NCBI RefSeq assembly: GCF_008360935.1 | Contig: NZ_SRXO01000004.1 | Coordinates: 1 to 64,000 of the forward strand | Length of the DNA: 64,000 nt | Source of the DNA: Siccirubricoccus phaeus | GTDB lineage: Bacteria; Pseudomonadota; Alphaproteobacteria; Acetobacterales; Acetobacteraceae | Direction: 5' to 3' | Shown here: positions 1-8,158 of the stretch, in pieces | Position numbering within the stretch: position 1 is the first letter of the stretch | How the letters are laid out: each line of letters starts with the position of its first letter | The notes under the pieces: generated by a model | What the model was told of the DNA's origin: nothing | Databases searched by the model: none | What the model saw: only the letters and a program-made list of their open reading frames with translations | Program-made: the position numbers and the translations under genes

Positions 1-672
1 CGGCGCGGGAGCCGGGGCCGCCGCGGCGGGGGCCGGCGTGGGCGCCGGGCCGGGTGCGGGCGGGGTCGTGGGTTCCGGCGCCGGCGGCGGGGCGGCGGCG
101 GTTTCGGCAGCTTCCGCCGCCTGGCGGGCTTCCTCCTCGGCAAGCGCCTGGGCCTCGGCGGCCTCGCGCTCGCGGGCGGCCTCCTCCTCCTCGGCCTGGC
201 GCCGGGCATCCTCTTCCGCCTTGCGGGCGGCTTCCTCGGCCGCGGAGCGGACCATCAGCGCCTGGCGCTCGCGCTCCTCGCGCTGGCGCTGCGCCTCCAG
301 CCGGCGCTGCTCCTCCAGCACGCGCTGGCGGGTGGCCAGCTCAGCCTGGGTCAGCGGGCGGCCGGCCGCCGGGGCCGGGCCGCGCGCCTGCGGGCCGGCG
401 GGGCGCTGGCCGCTCGTGCCACCCGCCGGGCGGGGGCCGCCCGGTGCTCCGCCGCTGCCGCCCTGGCCGGGCGCGGGGGGGCCGGCCGGGCGGGGGCCCG
501 GCGTCACCACGCGCTTCTTCACCACCTCGACCTGCACGGTCTTGCTGCGACCATGGCTGAAGCTCTGGCGGACGCTGCCGGCGTCCACCGTCTTGCCGAG
601 CTCCAGGCGGCTGCCGGCCGGCCGGAGGCTCAGCCTGCTCTTGCCTGCATCCTGGTCGTTCTGGTCACTCAT
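1..672 (-). CDS. infB: Translation initiation factor IF-2, N-terminal part (runs off left edge)
   Basis: IF-2 is the GTPase that brings initiator fMet-tRNA to the 30S subunit. Only the first 224 codons are in the window, and the G domain lies beyond it. The ATG at 672-670 opens MSDQNDQDAGKSRLSL, followed by the IF-2 N-terminal signature RQSFSHGRSKTVQVEVVKKR. A long Ala/Pro/Gly stretch and a charged helix rich in Glu, Arg and Ala (heptad-like, near residues 110-190) follow, the usual variable IF-2 linker. It is the last visible gene of rimP-nusA-ylxR-infB, about 120 bp after ylxR, with no terminator seen in that gap. Identity is firm from both motif and neighbours. Confidence 0.95.
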   Translation of the reverse strand, partial: MSDQNDQDAGKSRLSLRPAGSRLELGKTVDAGSVRQSFSHGRSKTVQVEVVKKRVVTPGPRPAGPPAPGQGGSGGAPGGPRPAGGTSGQRPAGPQARGPAPAAGRPLTQAELATRQRVLEEQRRLEAQRQREERERQALMVRSAAEEAARKAEEDARRQAEEEEAAREREAAEAQALAEEEARQAAEAAETAAAPPPAPEPTTPPAPGPAPTPAPAAAAPAPAP

Positions 673-792
673 GCGCTGGTCCGAACCCGATCCGTCTGCC
701 GTCATGCCACTCATTTGCCATGGGAGTCAGACCGCATCGCCGCAGCCCTCGCCCCCGTTCCAACCCTGCGGCGCGACAGCCCGCGCCTGGCG

Positions 793-1464
793 TCAACTCT
801 CCCTCCCCGGGCCGGGATTTTCCCGGCCCGTCCCGGCCGGCTGCGCCGCCGCCCCGGCCAGGCCGGAGAGGCGGCCCGCCTCCGCCAGGATGGCGTCCGC
901 CAGCCGTCCGGGGGCGATCGCCACATGCACCGCGTGGTCGCGGCCGAAAATGCCGCCCAGTTCCGCCGCCGGCAGGGGCGCCACCACCGGGGTGCCGCGG
1001 CTGCCGACCAATCGCGCCCGTTCCGCCGGGCTGCCGTCCGAAGCCTCCACCAGCAGGCCCACCTTGCCGGCCTGCAACCACTCGCGTACCGCGACCCACC
1101 CGCTGACCGCCTGCCCGGCCCGCCGGGCCATGCCGACAAGGTCCCGGAGCCGGCCCCGCAGGCCATCCTCGATCCGCGCGCGAAGGTCGGGGGGCAGGTG
1201 CACGGTACCGCGGGCCGCCTTCTGGAAGGCGCCGCGCGTCACCGCGCGTTCTAACACATCGGCCCTGGCCGACAACCACATTCCCCGGCCCGGCAGCTTC
1301 CCCTGCAGATCCGGCACCAGATGCCGGTCCGGCCCGAGGACGAAGCGCAGCATTTCCTGCTTCGGCCGGACCTCCCGCGTCACCACGCAGCGGCGGAGGG
1401 GCCCCTTTTCCGGCAGCTCCTCCGTCTCGGCCGCCTCGGGCTCAGGCGGCCGGGCTGTCGCCAT
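793..1464 (-). CDS. ylxR: YlxR-family RNA-binding protein (DUF448) fused to an L7Ae-like domain
   Basis: This 223-residue protein is the small nucleic-acid-binding protein that sits between nusA and infB in many bacteria. The N-terminal half carries the YlxR core, [19 protein letters not shown], then a GRGMWLSA segment (about residues 20-85). The C-terminal half (about 95-200) is an L7Ae/ribosomal-L30-like fold: [13 protein letters not shown], then LLVEASD and an ELGGIFGR segment. This two-domain form is common in alphaproteobacteria. I chose ATG 1464 because it gives [13 protein letters not shown] directly before the YlxR core and overlaps the nusA 3' end by 23 nt; the frame is open further upstream but there only reads Arg-rich shadow sequence. 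Its exact role in transcription or RNA handling is not visible from the sequence. Confidence 0.9.
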   Translation of the reverse strand: MATARPPEPEAAETEELPEKGPLRRCVVTREVRPKQEMLRFVLGPDRHLVPDLQGKLPGRGMWLSARADVLERAVTRGAFQKAARGTVHLPPDLRARIEDGLRGRLRDLVGMARRAGQAVSGWVAVREWLQAGKVGLLVEASDGSPAERARLVGSRGTPVVAPLPAAELGGIFGRDHAVHVAIAPGRLADAILAEAGRLSGLAGAAAQPAGTGRENPGPGRES

Positions 1465-3034
1465 CCTCCGGCGCCTCCGTTTCCTCGCCCCCGCCTTCCC
1501 CTGCGGCCTCGGCCCCGCCTTCCTCGCCCTCGAACCAATGCTGGCGGGCCGCCATGATGATGGCGTTCGCCGTCTCCTCATCAAGGTCGTCGGCGCCGAT
1601 GATCTCGATCAGCTCGTCGGAGGCGAGGTCGGCCAGGTCGTCCAGCGTCTTCACCCCCTTCTCGCCCAGCGCCACGAGCTGCGCCATGGTGAAGCCGCCG
1701 GCCTCGGCGACCGCATCCTCGACGCCCAGCTCCTGCCGGCGGGTATCCAGCTCCTCGTCGCGGCGGGCGAGGAAGGCCTCGGCCCGGCGCTTCAGCTCGG
1801 CGGCGACGCTCTCGTCGAAGCCCTCGATGCCGGCCAGCTCGTCATCCTCGACCGAGACGATGTCCTCGACCGAGGTGAAGCCCTCGGTCACCAGCAGGCC
1901 GGCGATGACGTCGTCCACGTCCAGCGCCTCGACGAAGAGGCCGCTACGCTTGCGGAATTCCTCCTGCCGGCGCTCGCTTTCCTCGGCCTCGGTCAGGATG
2001 TCGATGTCCCAGCGGGTGAGCTGGGAGGCGAGCCGGACATTCTGGCCGCGCCGGCCGATCGCCAGCGACAATTGGTCGTCCGGCACCACCACTTCAACCC
2101 GCCGCGCCTCATCGTCCAGCACCACCTTGGTTACCTCGGCCGGGGCCAGGGCGTTCACCACGAAGGTGGCGTTGTCCGGCGACCAGGGGATGATGTCGAT
2201 CTTCTCGCCCTGGAGTTCCGCCACCACGGCCTGGACGCGGCTGCCGCGCATGCCGACGCAGGCGCCGACGGGGTCGATGGAGCTGTCCCGCGAAATGACC
2301 GCCATCTTGGCGCGGCTGCCGGGGTCCCGCGCCACCGCCTTGATCTCGATGATGCCGTCGTAGATTTCCGGCACTTCCTGGGCAAAGAGCTTTGCGAGAA
2401 AGCCCGGATGGGTACGGCTCAGGAAGATCTGCGGGCCGCGCGGCTCCTCGCGGACGTCGTAGATATAGGCCCGCACCCGGTCGCCGTTGCGGAAGGCCTC
2501 GCGCGGGATGGTCTCGTCGCGCCGCAGCAGGGCCTCGGCGCGGCCGAGATCGACCATGAGATTGCCGTATTCGGTGCGCTTGACCACGCCGTTCACGATC
2601 TCGCCGACGCGGTCCTTGTATTCCTGGAACTGCTTGCCGCGCTCCACCTCCCGCACCCGCTGGACGATGACCTGCTTGGCGGATTGGGCATTGACGCGGC
2701 CGAAATCGATCGGCGGCAGCGGGTCGATGATGAACTCGCCGGCCTGGATGCCGGGGCGGATCTTCTGGGCGATGCGCAAGGGAAGTTGCGTCGCCTCATT
2801 CTCCACCGGCTCCTGATCCACCACCTCGGTCCAGCGGGAGAGGCGGACCTCGCCGGTCTTGCGGTCGATGACCGCGCGGATGTCCTTCTCATGGCCGTAT
2901 TTGGCGCGGCCGGCCTTCTGGATGGCCTCCTCCATGGCCGCCAGCACCTCGTCGCGCTCGATCATCTTTTCGCGCGCGACGGCATCGGCGACCTGCAGCA
3001 GCTCGGGGCGCGCGATGGCGATATCGACGGCCAT
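1442..3034 (-). CDS. nusA: Transcription termination/antitermination factor NusA
   Basis: NusA is a 530-residue RNA polymerase-associated protein that tunes pausing, intrinsic termination and antitermination. Visible parts in order: the N-terminal RNAP-binding domain (about 1-125, starting [20 protein letters not shown]); an S1 domain (about 135-200, [22 protein letters not shown]); paired KH domains (about 230-345, [22 protein letters not shown] and [14 protein letters not shown]); then two acidic helical repeats (about 370-500) and an acidic Glu/Gly tail. Length and order match alphaproteobacterial NusA. It begins 5 bp after rimP ends and overlaps ylxR at its 3' end, so the four genes are almost certainly one transcript. 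Confidence 0.98.
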   Translation of the reverse strand: MAVDIAIARPELLQVADAVAREKMIERDEVLAAMEEAIQKAGRAKYGHEKDIRAVIDRKTGEVRLSRWTEVVDQEPVENEATQLPLRIAQKIRPGIQAGEFIIDPLPPIDFGRVNAQSAKQVIVQRVREVERGKQFQEYKDRVGEIVNGVVKRTEYGNLMVDLGRAEALLRRDETIPREAFRNGDRVRAYIYDVREEPRGPQIFLSRTHPGFLAKLFAQEVPEIYDGIIEIKAVARDPGSRAKMAVISRDSSIDPVGACVGMRGSRVQAVVAELQGEKIDIIPWSPDNATFVVNALAPAEVTKVVLDDEARRVEVVVPDDQLSLAIGRRGQNVRLASQLTRWDIDILTEAEESERRQEEFRKRSGLFVEALDVDDVIAGLLVTEGFTSVEDIVSVEDDELAGIEGFDESVAAELKRRAEAFLARRDEELDTRRQELGVEDAVAEAGGFTMAQLVALGEKGVKTLDDLADLASDELIEIIGADDLDEETANAIIMAARQHWFEGEEGGAEAAGEGGGEETEAPEDGDSPAA

Positions 3035-3038
3035 GGGG

Positions 3039-3560
3039 TCAGTTCCTCTGGGTGGGCGCCGCGGTGGCGGCGATGAGTTCGTCGGTCAGCACCAATTTGG
3101 CCCGCCGGATATTGCCGCGCGGGAAGCTCATATCCGTCCCGTCCTCCAGCCGCAGCCGGGCCGTCTCGGCATCGGCGCCGAGGGCGATGCCCTTGAAGCG
3201 CTTGCGGCCCTCCTGCGGGACGAGAAGCTCGAGCTGCGCCAGATGGCCGGCGAAGCGGTTCCAGTCCTTGGTGCGGGTCAGGGGGCGGTCGATGCCGGCG
3301 GAGGAGACCTCCAGGGTCCATTCGCCCTTGATCGGGTCCTCGACATCCAGCACGGCGCCGACGGCGTGGCTGATCGCCTCGCAATCCTCGACGGTGAAGG
3401 GGGCCTCGTCGGCGCGGTCCGCCATGATCTGGACCACCGGGCGTTCCTTGCCGCTCACCTGCACGCGGACCAACTCGTAGCCCATATGCTCGATGGTCGG
3501 CGCCACCGCCTCGGCGATGCGCCCCTCCAGCCCCTCATGCTGCGGACGTTCGTGCTGCAA
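3039..3560 (-). CDS. rimP: Ribosome maturation factor RimP
   Basis: RimP is needed for 30S subunit maturation. The protein shows the RimP N-terminal helix [24 protein letters not shown], the middle motif [19 protein letters not shown] and the diagnostic [13 protein letters not shown], then a C-terminal SH3-like barrel ending in [13 protein letters not shown]. The start is unusual. No ATG precedes the essential first helix. The only usable codons are TTG at 3560 (MQHERPQ...) and TTG at 3566, and both lie inside the U-run of a terminator-like hairpin. I prefer 3560, which gives 173 residues. The first in-frame ATG (in HMGYELV) would delete the first helix. First gene of the rimP-nusA-ylxR-infB operon. 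Confidence 0.93.
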   Translation of the reverse strand: MQHERPQHEGLEGRIAEAVAPTIEHMGYELVRVQVSGKERPVVQIMADRADEAPFTVEDCEAISHAVGAVLDVEDPIKGEWTLEVSSAGIDRPLTRTKDWNRFAGHLAQLELLVPQEGRKRFKGIALGADAETARLRLEDGTDMSFPRGNIRRAKLVLTDELIAATAAPTQRN

Positions 3561-3590
3561 AAACAAAAAAGGCGGCCCGTGAAGGCCACC
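3559..3590 (-). terminator. Terminator-like hairpin with U-run in the rimP leader (possible attenuator)
   Basis: Reading the minus strand from 3590 to 3571, a 7-bp stem (GGTGGCC paired with GGCCGCC, one G-U) closes a 6-nt loop. It is followed at once by TTTTTTGTTTTT. It lies between the promoter at 3651-3623 and the rimP coding region, and the U-run contains the candidate TTG start codons. Such a placement would let premature termination control rimP-nusA-infB expression. The structure is seen directly; the regulatory role is inference. Confidence 0.7.
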
Positions 3591-3622
3591 CCCCGAGAAA
3601 CGGATGGTGTTTGATGCTGCCC

Positions 3623-3651
3623 TTTATAGGGGGGCGGGGGCGGGAATGCAA
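3623..3651 (-). promoter_or_regulatory. Sigma-70-type promoter of the rimP-nusA-ylxR-infB operon
   Basis: On the minus strand, TTGCAT (3651-3646) and TATAAA (3628-3623) are separated by exactly 17 nt. Transcription should start near 3616, giving a leader of about 50 nt that contains the hairpin at 3590-3559. No other recognised promoter lies between the end of the upstream minus-strand gene (3710) and rimP. Confidence 0.7.
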
Positions 3652-3669
3652 GCACGAGGTGCAGCAGCC

Positions 3670-3709
3670 GGCGGCGCCACGCCAGGCCGCGGCCAAGGCG
3701 TCAGCCGCC
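3670..3709 (-). terminator. GC-rich hairpin right after the stop codon of the epimerase gene
   Basis: GGCGGC (3670-3675) pairs with GCCGCC (3704-3709), and CGCC (3680-3683) with GGCG (3697-3700), around the palindrome GGCCGCGGCC. It starts directly after the stop of the minus-strand gene at 3710 and sits just upstream of the rimP promoter. There is no U-run, so it is at best a weak or factor-assisted terminator separating the two transcription units. Confidence 0.35.
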
Positions 3710-4849
3710 TCACCTGCCGGGCCGGGCAACCAGCCGGGCGTCCTCGGCCTGGTTCATTCGGCGAGGCCGGGACCGCTGCGACGCGTCCTCGGCGGGTTGC
3801 CGGTGCAGGTCGGCCACCGCCGGGGCTTCGGCCGCAGCGTCCTTCGCCTGCGACGGGCGGCACGCCCCCGGCCGCATCTCCTCCTCGAACCAGGCGATGC
3901 AGGCCCGCAGCCCGGTCTCCAGCGGCACGCAGGGCGACCAGCCGAGCAGGCGGCGCGCCAGGGTGATGTCCGGCCGCCGCCGCCGCGGGTCGTCGGCCGG
4001 CAGCGGGCGCCGCACCACGGCGGAGCGCGAGCCCGTCAGCGCCAGGACCCGCTCCACCAATTGCGCGACGTTGAGCTCCACGGGGTTGCCGAGGTTGACC
4101 GCGCTCGGCACCGGCGTCGCCAGCGATCCGAGCCGCCGCAGCCCGTCGATCAGGTCGCTGACATAGCAGAAGGAGCGGGTCTGGCTGCCATCGCCATACA
4201 GGGTGATGTCGGCGCCGGCCAGCGCCTGGGTGACGACGTTCGACACCACGCGCCCGTCATCCGCGCGCATGCGGGGGCCATAGGTATTGAAGATCCGCGC
4301 CACCCGCACATCGGCACGCCCGGCCCGCAGATAGTCGAAGCAGAGCGTCTCCGCCGCGCGCTTGCCTTCATCATAGCAGGCGCGGGGTCCGGTCGGGTTG
4401 ACATGGCCCCAATAGCTCTCGACCTGCGGATGGATCTCGGGGTCGCCATAGACCTCGCTGGTCGAGGCCTGCACGAAGCGCGCGCCCGTGCTTTCCGCCA
4501 GGCGCAGCAGGTTGCGGGTGCCCAGCACGCAGGTCAGCAGCGTGTGCTCCGGATCCCCCTGGTAATGCGGCGGCGAGGCGGCGCAGGCCAGGTTGAACAC
4601 CGCTTCCGGGCGCCGCGCCGCCAGGGCCGCCGGAAGCGGCTCCGTGATGTCGGCTTCGATGAGGGTGAAGCGCGGATCGCGCGCCAGATGCCGCAGGTTC
4701 TGCCGCCTTCCGGTGACGAAGCTGTCGAGGCAGATGACCTCGGCGCCTTCGGCCAGCAAGGCATCGCAGAGATGCGAGCCGAGGAAGCCTGCTCCGCCCG
4801 CGACGAGGGCTGTCCTATGCCTGCCGTTCCGCACCGGGTCACCTTTCAA
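3710..4849 (-). CDS. NAD-dependent epimerase/dehydratase, UDP-glucuronate decarboxylase-like
   Basis: This extended short-chain dehydrogenase of 379 residues probably converts UDP-glucuronate to UDP-xylose. It has the NAD site GGAGFLGSHLCDALL (about 18-32), the UXS-type motif NLACAASPPHYQ, the catalytic YDEGK, then RIFNTYGPRMRADDGRVVSN and GDGSQTRSFCYVSDL. The YDEGK and ASPPHYQ elements are typical of UDP-xylose synthases. A tail of about 45 Ala/Pro/Arg-rich residues after the catalytic fold is unusual and probably unstructured. It is the last of eight minus-strand genes and overlaps its upstream neighbour by 4 nt (ATGA). A UDP-pentose made here could feed the glycosyltransferases of the cluster. 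Family is firm; exact substrate is inferred from motifs. Confidence 0.85.
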   Translation of the reverse strand: MKGDPVRNGRHRTALVAGGAGFLGSHLCDALLAEGAEVICLDSFVTGRRQNLRHLARDPRFTLIEADITEPLPAALAARRPEAVFNLACAASPPHYQGDPEHTLLTCVLGTRNLLRLAESTGARFVQASTSEVYGDPEIHPQVESYWGHVNPTGPRACYDEGKRAAETLCFDYLRAGRADVRVARIFNTYGPRMRADDGRVVSNVVTQALAGADITLYGDGSQTRSFCYVSDLIDGLRRLGSLATPVPSAVNLGNPVELNVAQLVERVLALTGSRSAVVRRPLPADDPRRRRPDITLARRLLGWSPCVPLETGLRACIAWFEEEMRPGACRPSQAKDAAAEAPAVADLHRQPAEDASQRSRPRRMNQAEDARLVARPGR

Positions 4850-5958
4850 TCCACAGGTCCAGCAGCCATGCTCAGAAGCGATCCGCCACGAAGCGCCGGC
4901 CGCGCTGCCGCGGCCCGCAAATGGCCTTCGAATTCGGCGGCTCGATGGGCGGCCGTGTGCTGCCCGAGCACCCGGCGCCGGGCCGCCGCGGCCAGCCGGT
5001 CGCGCGGCGCGTCACGGCTGTCGAGCAGCACGTCCAGGACGGTTCCGGCGTCTGCCGCCAGCAGGATCTCCTCGCCCGGCATGAACAGCGTCTCCAGCCC
5101 GTCCCAGGCATCGGAGATCACCGGCGTGGCGCAGGCGGCGGCCTCGAAGAGCCGCACGCTCGGGCTGTAGCCGGCGCGGATCATGTCGGCGCGGGTGACG
5201 TTCAGGGTGTAGCGGCTGGCGGCGTAGAAGGCGGGGTGGTCGATCGGCGGCACATGCTGGATGCGCTCGACATTCGCCGGCCAGTCGATCCCGTCCGGAT
5301 ATTGCGCGCCCGCCACGGCGAAGCGGAGCTGCGGCGCCCGCCGCGCCGGCTCCAGCAGCAGCCGCTCCAGCGTCGGCTGCCGGTCGTCGCTATAGGTGCC
5401 GAGATAGCTGAGATCCCAGCGGCGCGGCAGGTCGAGTGGGCGATAGGCCTCGGCATCCGCGGAGCAATACAGGACGCGCGCCGCCGGCGAGCCGTAGCGG
5501 CGCATCAGCAGGTCGAGCGTCGGCCCGCCGGTGAAGGAGAAATAGACATCATAGCCCGGGATCAGCGCCGGCGAGAGGTAGTCCGCGTCACCGTGCGCCA
5601 GCCTGGCCAGCGTCACCGGCGTGTCGATGTCGTAGAAGGCGGTGACGCCGCCGGCTTCCTGCTGCACGAAGCGCCCGACCGCGACGCCCTCCGGCACGTA
5701 GGAGCCGACCACGACGGCATCGGCTGCGGCGATCTCCGCCCGCCAGTGCGCCAGCTCGTCGAGCCCGCGATAGAGCGCAAGCCGGCAGAAATCGGGTTCG
5801 GGCAGGTCGCGGTGGGCGGCGTACCAGGGCACGTCACGCTCCAGGAACAGCATTTCATGCCCGCGCGCGGCGAAGGCGCGCAGCAGGGCGCGCCAGGTGG
5901 TGGCATGCCCGTTCCCCCAGGCGGAGCTGAGGCTGAGGCCGAGAACGACGAGGCGCAT
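4846..5958 (-). CDS. CgeB-like glycosyltransferase (first of three paralogues)
   Basis: A predicted 370-residue GT-B glycosyltransferase of the CgeB/DUF3880 type with a C-terminal glycosyl_transferase_1_2-like domain. The N terminus MRLVVLGLSLSSAWGNGHATTWRALLRAFAARGH is the usual first Rossmann unit. The C-terminal half contains YTLNVTRADMIRAGYSPSVRLFEAAACATPVISDAWDG, split here for family recognition: RLFEAAACATPVISD is the donor-binding Glu region. ATG 5958 was chosen because GGAG lies just upstream and it leaves 11 nt after the preceding stop. Related in layout to the next two genes, with which it forms a tandem array. Donor and acceptor sugars are not predictable from sequence; no membrane segment is seen, so it should be cytosolic. 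Confidence 0.8.
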   Translation of the reverse strand: MRLVVLGLSLSSAWGNGHATTWRALLRAFAARGHEMLFLERDVPWYAAHRDLPEPDFCRLALYRGLDELAHWRAEIAAADAVVVGSYVPEGVAVGRFVQQEAGGVTAFYDIDTPVTLARLAHGDADYLSPALIPGYDVYFSFTGGPTLDLLMRRYGSPAARVLYCSADAEAYRPLDLPRRWDLSYLGTYSDDRQPTLERLLLEPARRAPQLRFAVAGAQYPDGIDWPANVERIQHVPPIDHPAFYAASRYTLNVTRADMIRAGYSPSVRLFEAAACATPVISDAWDGLETLFMPGEEILLAADAGTVLDVLLDSRDAPRDRLAAAARRRVLGQHTAAHRAAEFEGHLRAAAARPALRGGSLLSMAAGPVD

Positions 5959-5969
5959 GGGCGGCTCCG

Positions 5970-7064
5970 TCACGCCGCGCTCTCCCATTTGCGGCCAGCC
6001 TGCTCCCGCAGCAGCGCATCCACCGTGGCGCCGCGGCTGACATAGCAATGCTCGGCGAGGATGCGGGCCCGCGCCGCGGCGCCGATCCGCCGCGCGCGCT
6101 CCGGCGTCAGCGCTTCCAGATGCGCCGCGACATCGGCGCCGTCCCGCGCCACCAGCACCTCCTCCCCCTCCTGCAGAAACAGCTCGAGCCCGATCCAGGC
6201 ATCGGTGATGAGGCAGGCGCCGGCGCCCGCTGCCTCGAAGACGCGGGTCGCGGGCGAGTAGCCGATGGCGGCCATGCTGTCCCGGGCGATGTTCAGCACC
6301 GCCAGCGGGGTGGTGTTGAAGGCGTTGTGCTCCCGCGTATAGACATGGCCAAGATGCCGGACATTCGCTGGCATCTCTTTGCTCTCCCAGCCATTGCCGC
6401 CGATCAGGAAGGCCCGCTGCGGCAGGGCGGCGGCGGGGCGGAGGAAGAATTCCTCCACCCGCGCCTCGCGGTCCGGCAGCCGGTTGCCGAGGAAGGCGAG
6501 GTCGGCGGCGAAGCGCGGCTCCGCTGGCACCGGATGGTGCGTCGCAGGGTCGAGCGCGTTGTAGACCGGGACGCAGCGCCGTGCGCCGAAGCCCTCATAG
6601 GCCGCGACGACCGGCGGCCCGCCGCCATAGGTGAGGACCAGGTCGAGTGTCGGCAGCGCCTGGCGCAACGGATCCCCGGGCCCGGCGTCCCGCAGCTCCG
6701 CCAGGGTCGCCGGCGCATCGACATCCCAGAAGATGCGGATGGCGTTCGGCCGCGCCGCCTGCAGGACGCCGGTGAGCAGCTCCTCATCATAGACGCCGAC
6801 GCCGCTGGCCTTCACCACCACATCCGCCAGCGCCGCCTCGGCCACCACCTCGTGCAGCCCCGCCTCGGTCGCCGGCCAGACCCGGACCTCGGCCCAGTCC
6901 GGCGGGTCCATGTCGCGGTGCTGCTGCCGGCCGAAGGCGTCCGGCTCGTAGAAGGTGATGCGGTGTCCGCGCCGGGCGAGGTCCGAGAGCAGGCCGCGGT
7001 AATAGGTCGCGGCGCCGTTCCAGTAGGAGGACAGCAGGCTGGAGCCGTAGAAGGCGATTCTCAT
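5970..7064 (-). CDS. CgeB-like glycosyltransferase (second paralogue)
   Basis: A 364-residue soluble GT-B glycosyltransferase of CgeB type. It opens MRIAFYGSSLLSSYWNGAATYYRG, close in pattern to its two neighbours. The middle holds FWDVDAPATLAEL and LTYGGGPPVV, and the C-terminal lobe has NIARDSMAAIGYSPATRVFE and ACLITDAWIGLE with the conserved Glu of the donor site. The start overlaps the stop of the upstream gene by 4 nt (ATGA at 7064-7061), so translation is probably coupled. The three CgeB-like proteins likely act in sequence on one growing oligosaccharide or glycoside; that is inference from their tandem layout. Confidence 0.8.
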   Translation of the reverse strand: MRIAFYGSSLLSSYWNGAATYYRGLLSDLARRGHRITFYEPDAFGRQQHRDMDPPDWAEVRVWPATEAGLHEVVAEAALADVVVKASGVGVYDEELLTGVLQAARPNAIRIFWDVDAPATLAELRDAGPGDPLRQALPTLDLVLTYGGGPPVVAAYEGFGARRCVPVYNALDPATHHPVPAEPRFAADLAFLGNRLPDREARVEEFFLRPAAALPQRAFLIGGNGWESKEMPANVRHLGHVYTREHNAFNTTPLAVLNIARDSMAAIGYSPATRVFEAAGAGACLITDAWIGLELFLQEGEEVLVARDGADVAAHLEALTPERARRIGAAARARILAEHCYVSRGATVDALLREQAGRKWESAA

Positions 7065-8158
7065 GCATGCACCCCCGTCATGGCGCCGATGATGTGCAGC
7101 AGCTCCTCGGCACGGTGGGCGCAGCTATGGCGCGCCCTGATCGTCGCCAGGCCATTCGCCACCAAAGCAGCCCGCAGCGCCGGATCGTCGCGCAAGGCGC
7201 CGAGATGGCGCGCCATCTCGGCCCCGTCGTGGGCGACCAGGTAATCCTGGCCCGGGCGGAACAGCCCTTCCTCATCGCGCCACGGCGCGGTCACCAGCGG
7301 GATGCCGCAGGCCAGCGCCTCGAAGACGCGGATGGTCGGAATGCCGGGCAGCAGGTCCACATAGAAGCGGCGTGGCACATGCACCGTCGCCAGATGCCGG
7401 GCGAAGGCCTCCGGGGCCCCGACATTGGGCAGCCAGCCGTGATAGCGCGCGCCGTACCGCGCCAATGTGGCCAGCGCATGCTGCGGGTAGCGGACGCCAT
7501 GGATGTCGAGCGGCAGCCCGACCTCCCGTGCCGGACGCAGCAGGAATTCCTCCAGCTCCACGCTGCGCTCGTCATCGCCCCAATTGCCGATCCAGATGAG
7601 CCCATCGCGCTCGGGCTCGCGCACCGGCGGATGGAACAGGCCGGTATCGGCGGCCTCATGCCAGACGACGACGCGCCTGCCCCAGCCCCAGCGCCGATAG
7701 ACGCGGGCCAGGGCCTCGCCAAAGGCCAGGATGCCGTCATAGCTTTCAAGGTCGTCGCGGCGCATCGACTCGGGGTCGCTGACCGCGCGGTGATGCGTGT
7801 CATGGAACAGCAGAAGGAAACGGCCGCCCTGCCGCCGCGCGCGGCCGAGCGCGGCGATCAGCCAGGGCTCGTTCCACTCATGCGCGATGATGACGTCGGC
7901 GCCCTCCAACGCTGGCAGCATCTCCGCCTCGCCCCGGTAGCGCTGCGACCGCAGCCCCGGATAGGCATTGCGCCAGATCTCCAGCGCCGCCGCGCCATGG
8001 TCGCGGCGCAGATTCTCGGCGCTCCATGCGTCGGCGGGCTCCCAGGCGCAGACATCATGGCCCCGCGCCTGCAATGCGCTCAGCACGCCCCGCAGGAAAT
8101 GCGCGTTGCCATGATTCCAGCAGGAGGTCAGGGAGTGGGTGAAATAGACGAGCTTCAC
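7061..8158 (-). CDS. CgeB-like glycosyltransferase (third paralogue)
   Basis: A 365-residue soluble GT-B glycosyltransferase. It starts at GTG 8158 with VKLVYFTHSLTSCWNHGNAHFLRG, and this GTG overlaps the preceding TGA by 4 nt (GTGA). Downstream motifs are IIAHEWNEPWLIAALG, LLLFHDTHHRAVSDPE and, in the C-terminal lobe, IPTIRVFEALACGIPLVTAPW with a donor-site Glu. It shares the CgeB fold and module order with its two neighbours but is the most diverged of the three, with a His-rich HDTHHR loop. The open frame extends further upstream to 8377, but that part is Arg/Gly-rich shadow sequence inside the neighbour. Sugar specificity is unknown. Confidence 0.8.
   Translation of the reverse strand: MKLVYFTHSLTSCWNHGNAHFLRGVLSALQARGHDVCAWEPADAWSAENLRRDHGAAALEIWRNAYPGLRSQRYRGEAEMLPALEGADVIIAHEWNEPWLIAALGRARRQGGRFLLLFHDTHHRAVSDPESMRRDDLESYDGILAFGEALARVYRRWGWGRRVVVWHEAADTGLFHPPVREPERDGLIWIGNWGDDERSVELEEFLLRPAREVGLPLDIHGVRYPQHALATLARYGARYHGWLPNVGAPEAFARHLATVHVPRRFYVDLLPGIPTIRVFEALACGIPLVTAPWRDEEGLFRPGQDYLVAHDGAEMARHLGALRDDPALRAALVANGLATIRARHSCAHRAEELLHIIGAMTGVHA

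Noticed and set aside
38-3076. A 1012-codon plus-strand open frame opposite nusA
   Set aside because: It is a high-GC shadow of nusA and neighbours; no conserved domain, and codon 3 bias belongs to the minus-strand genes.
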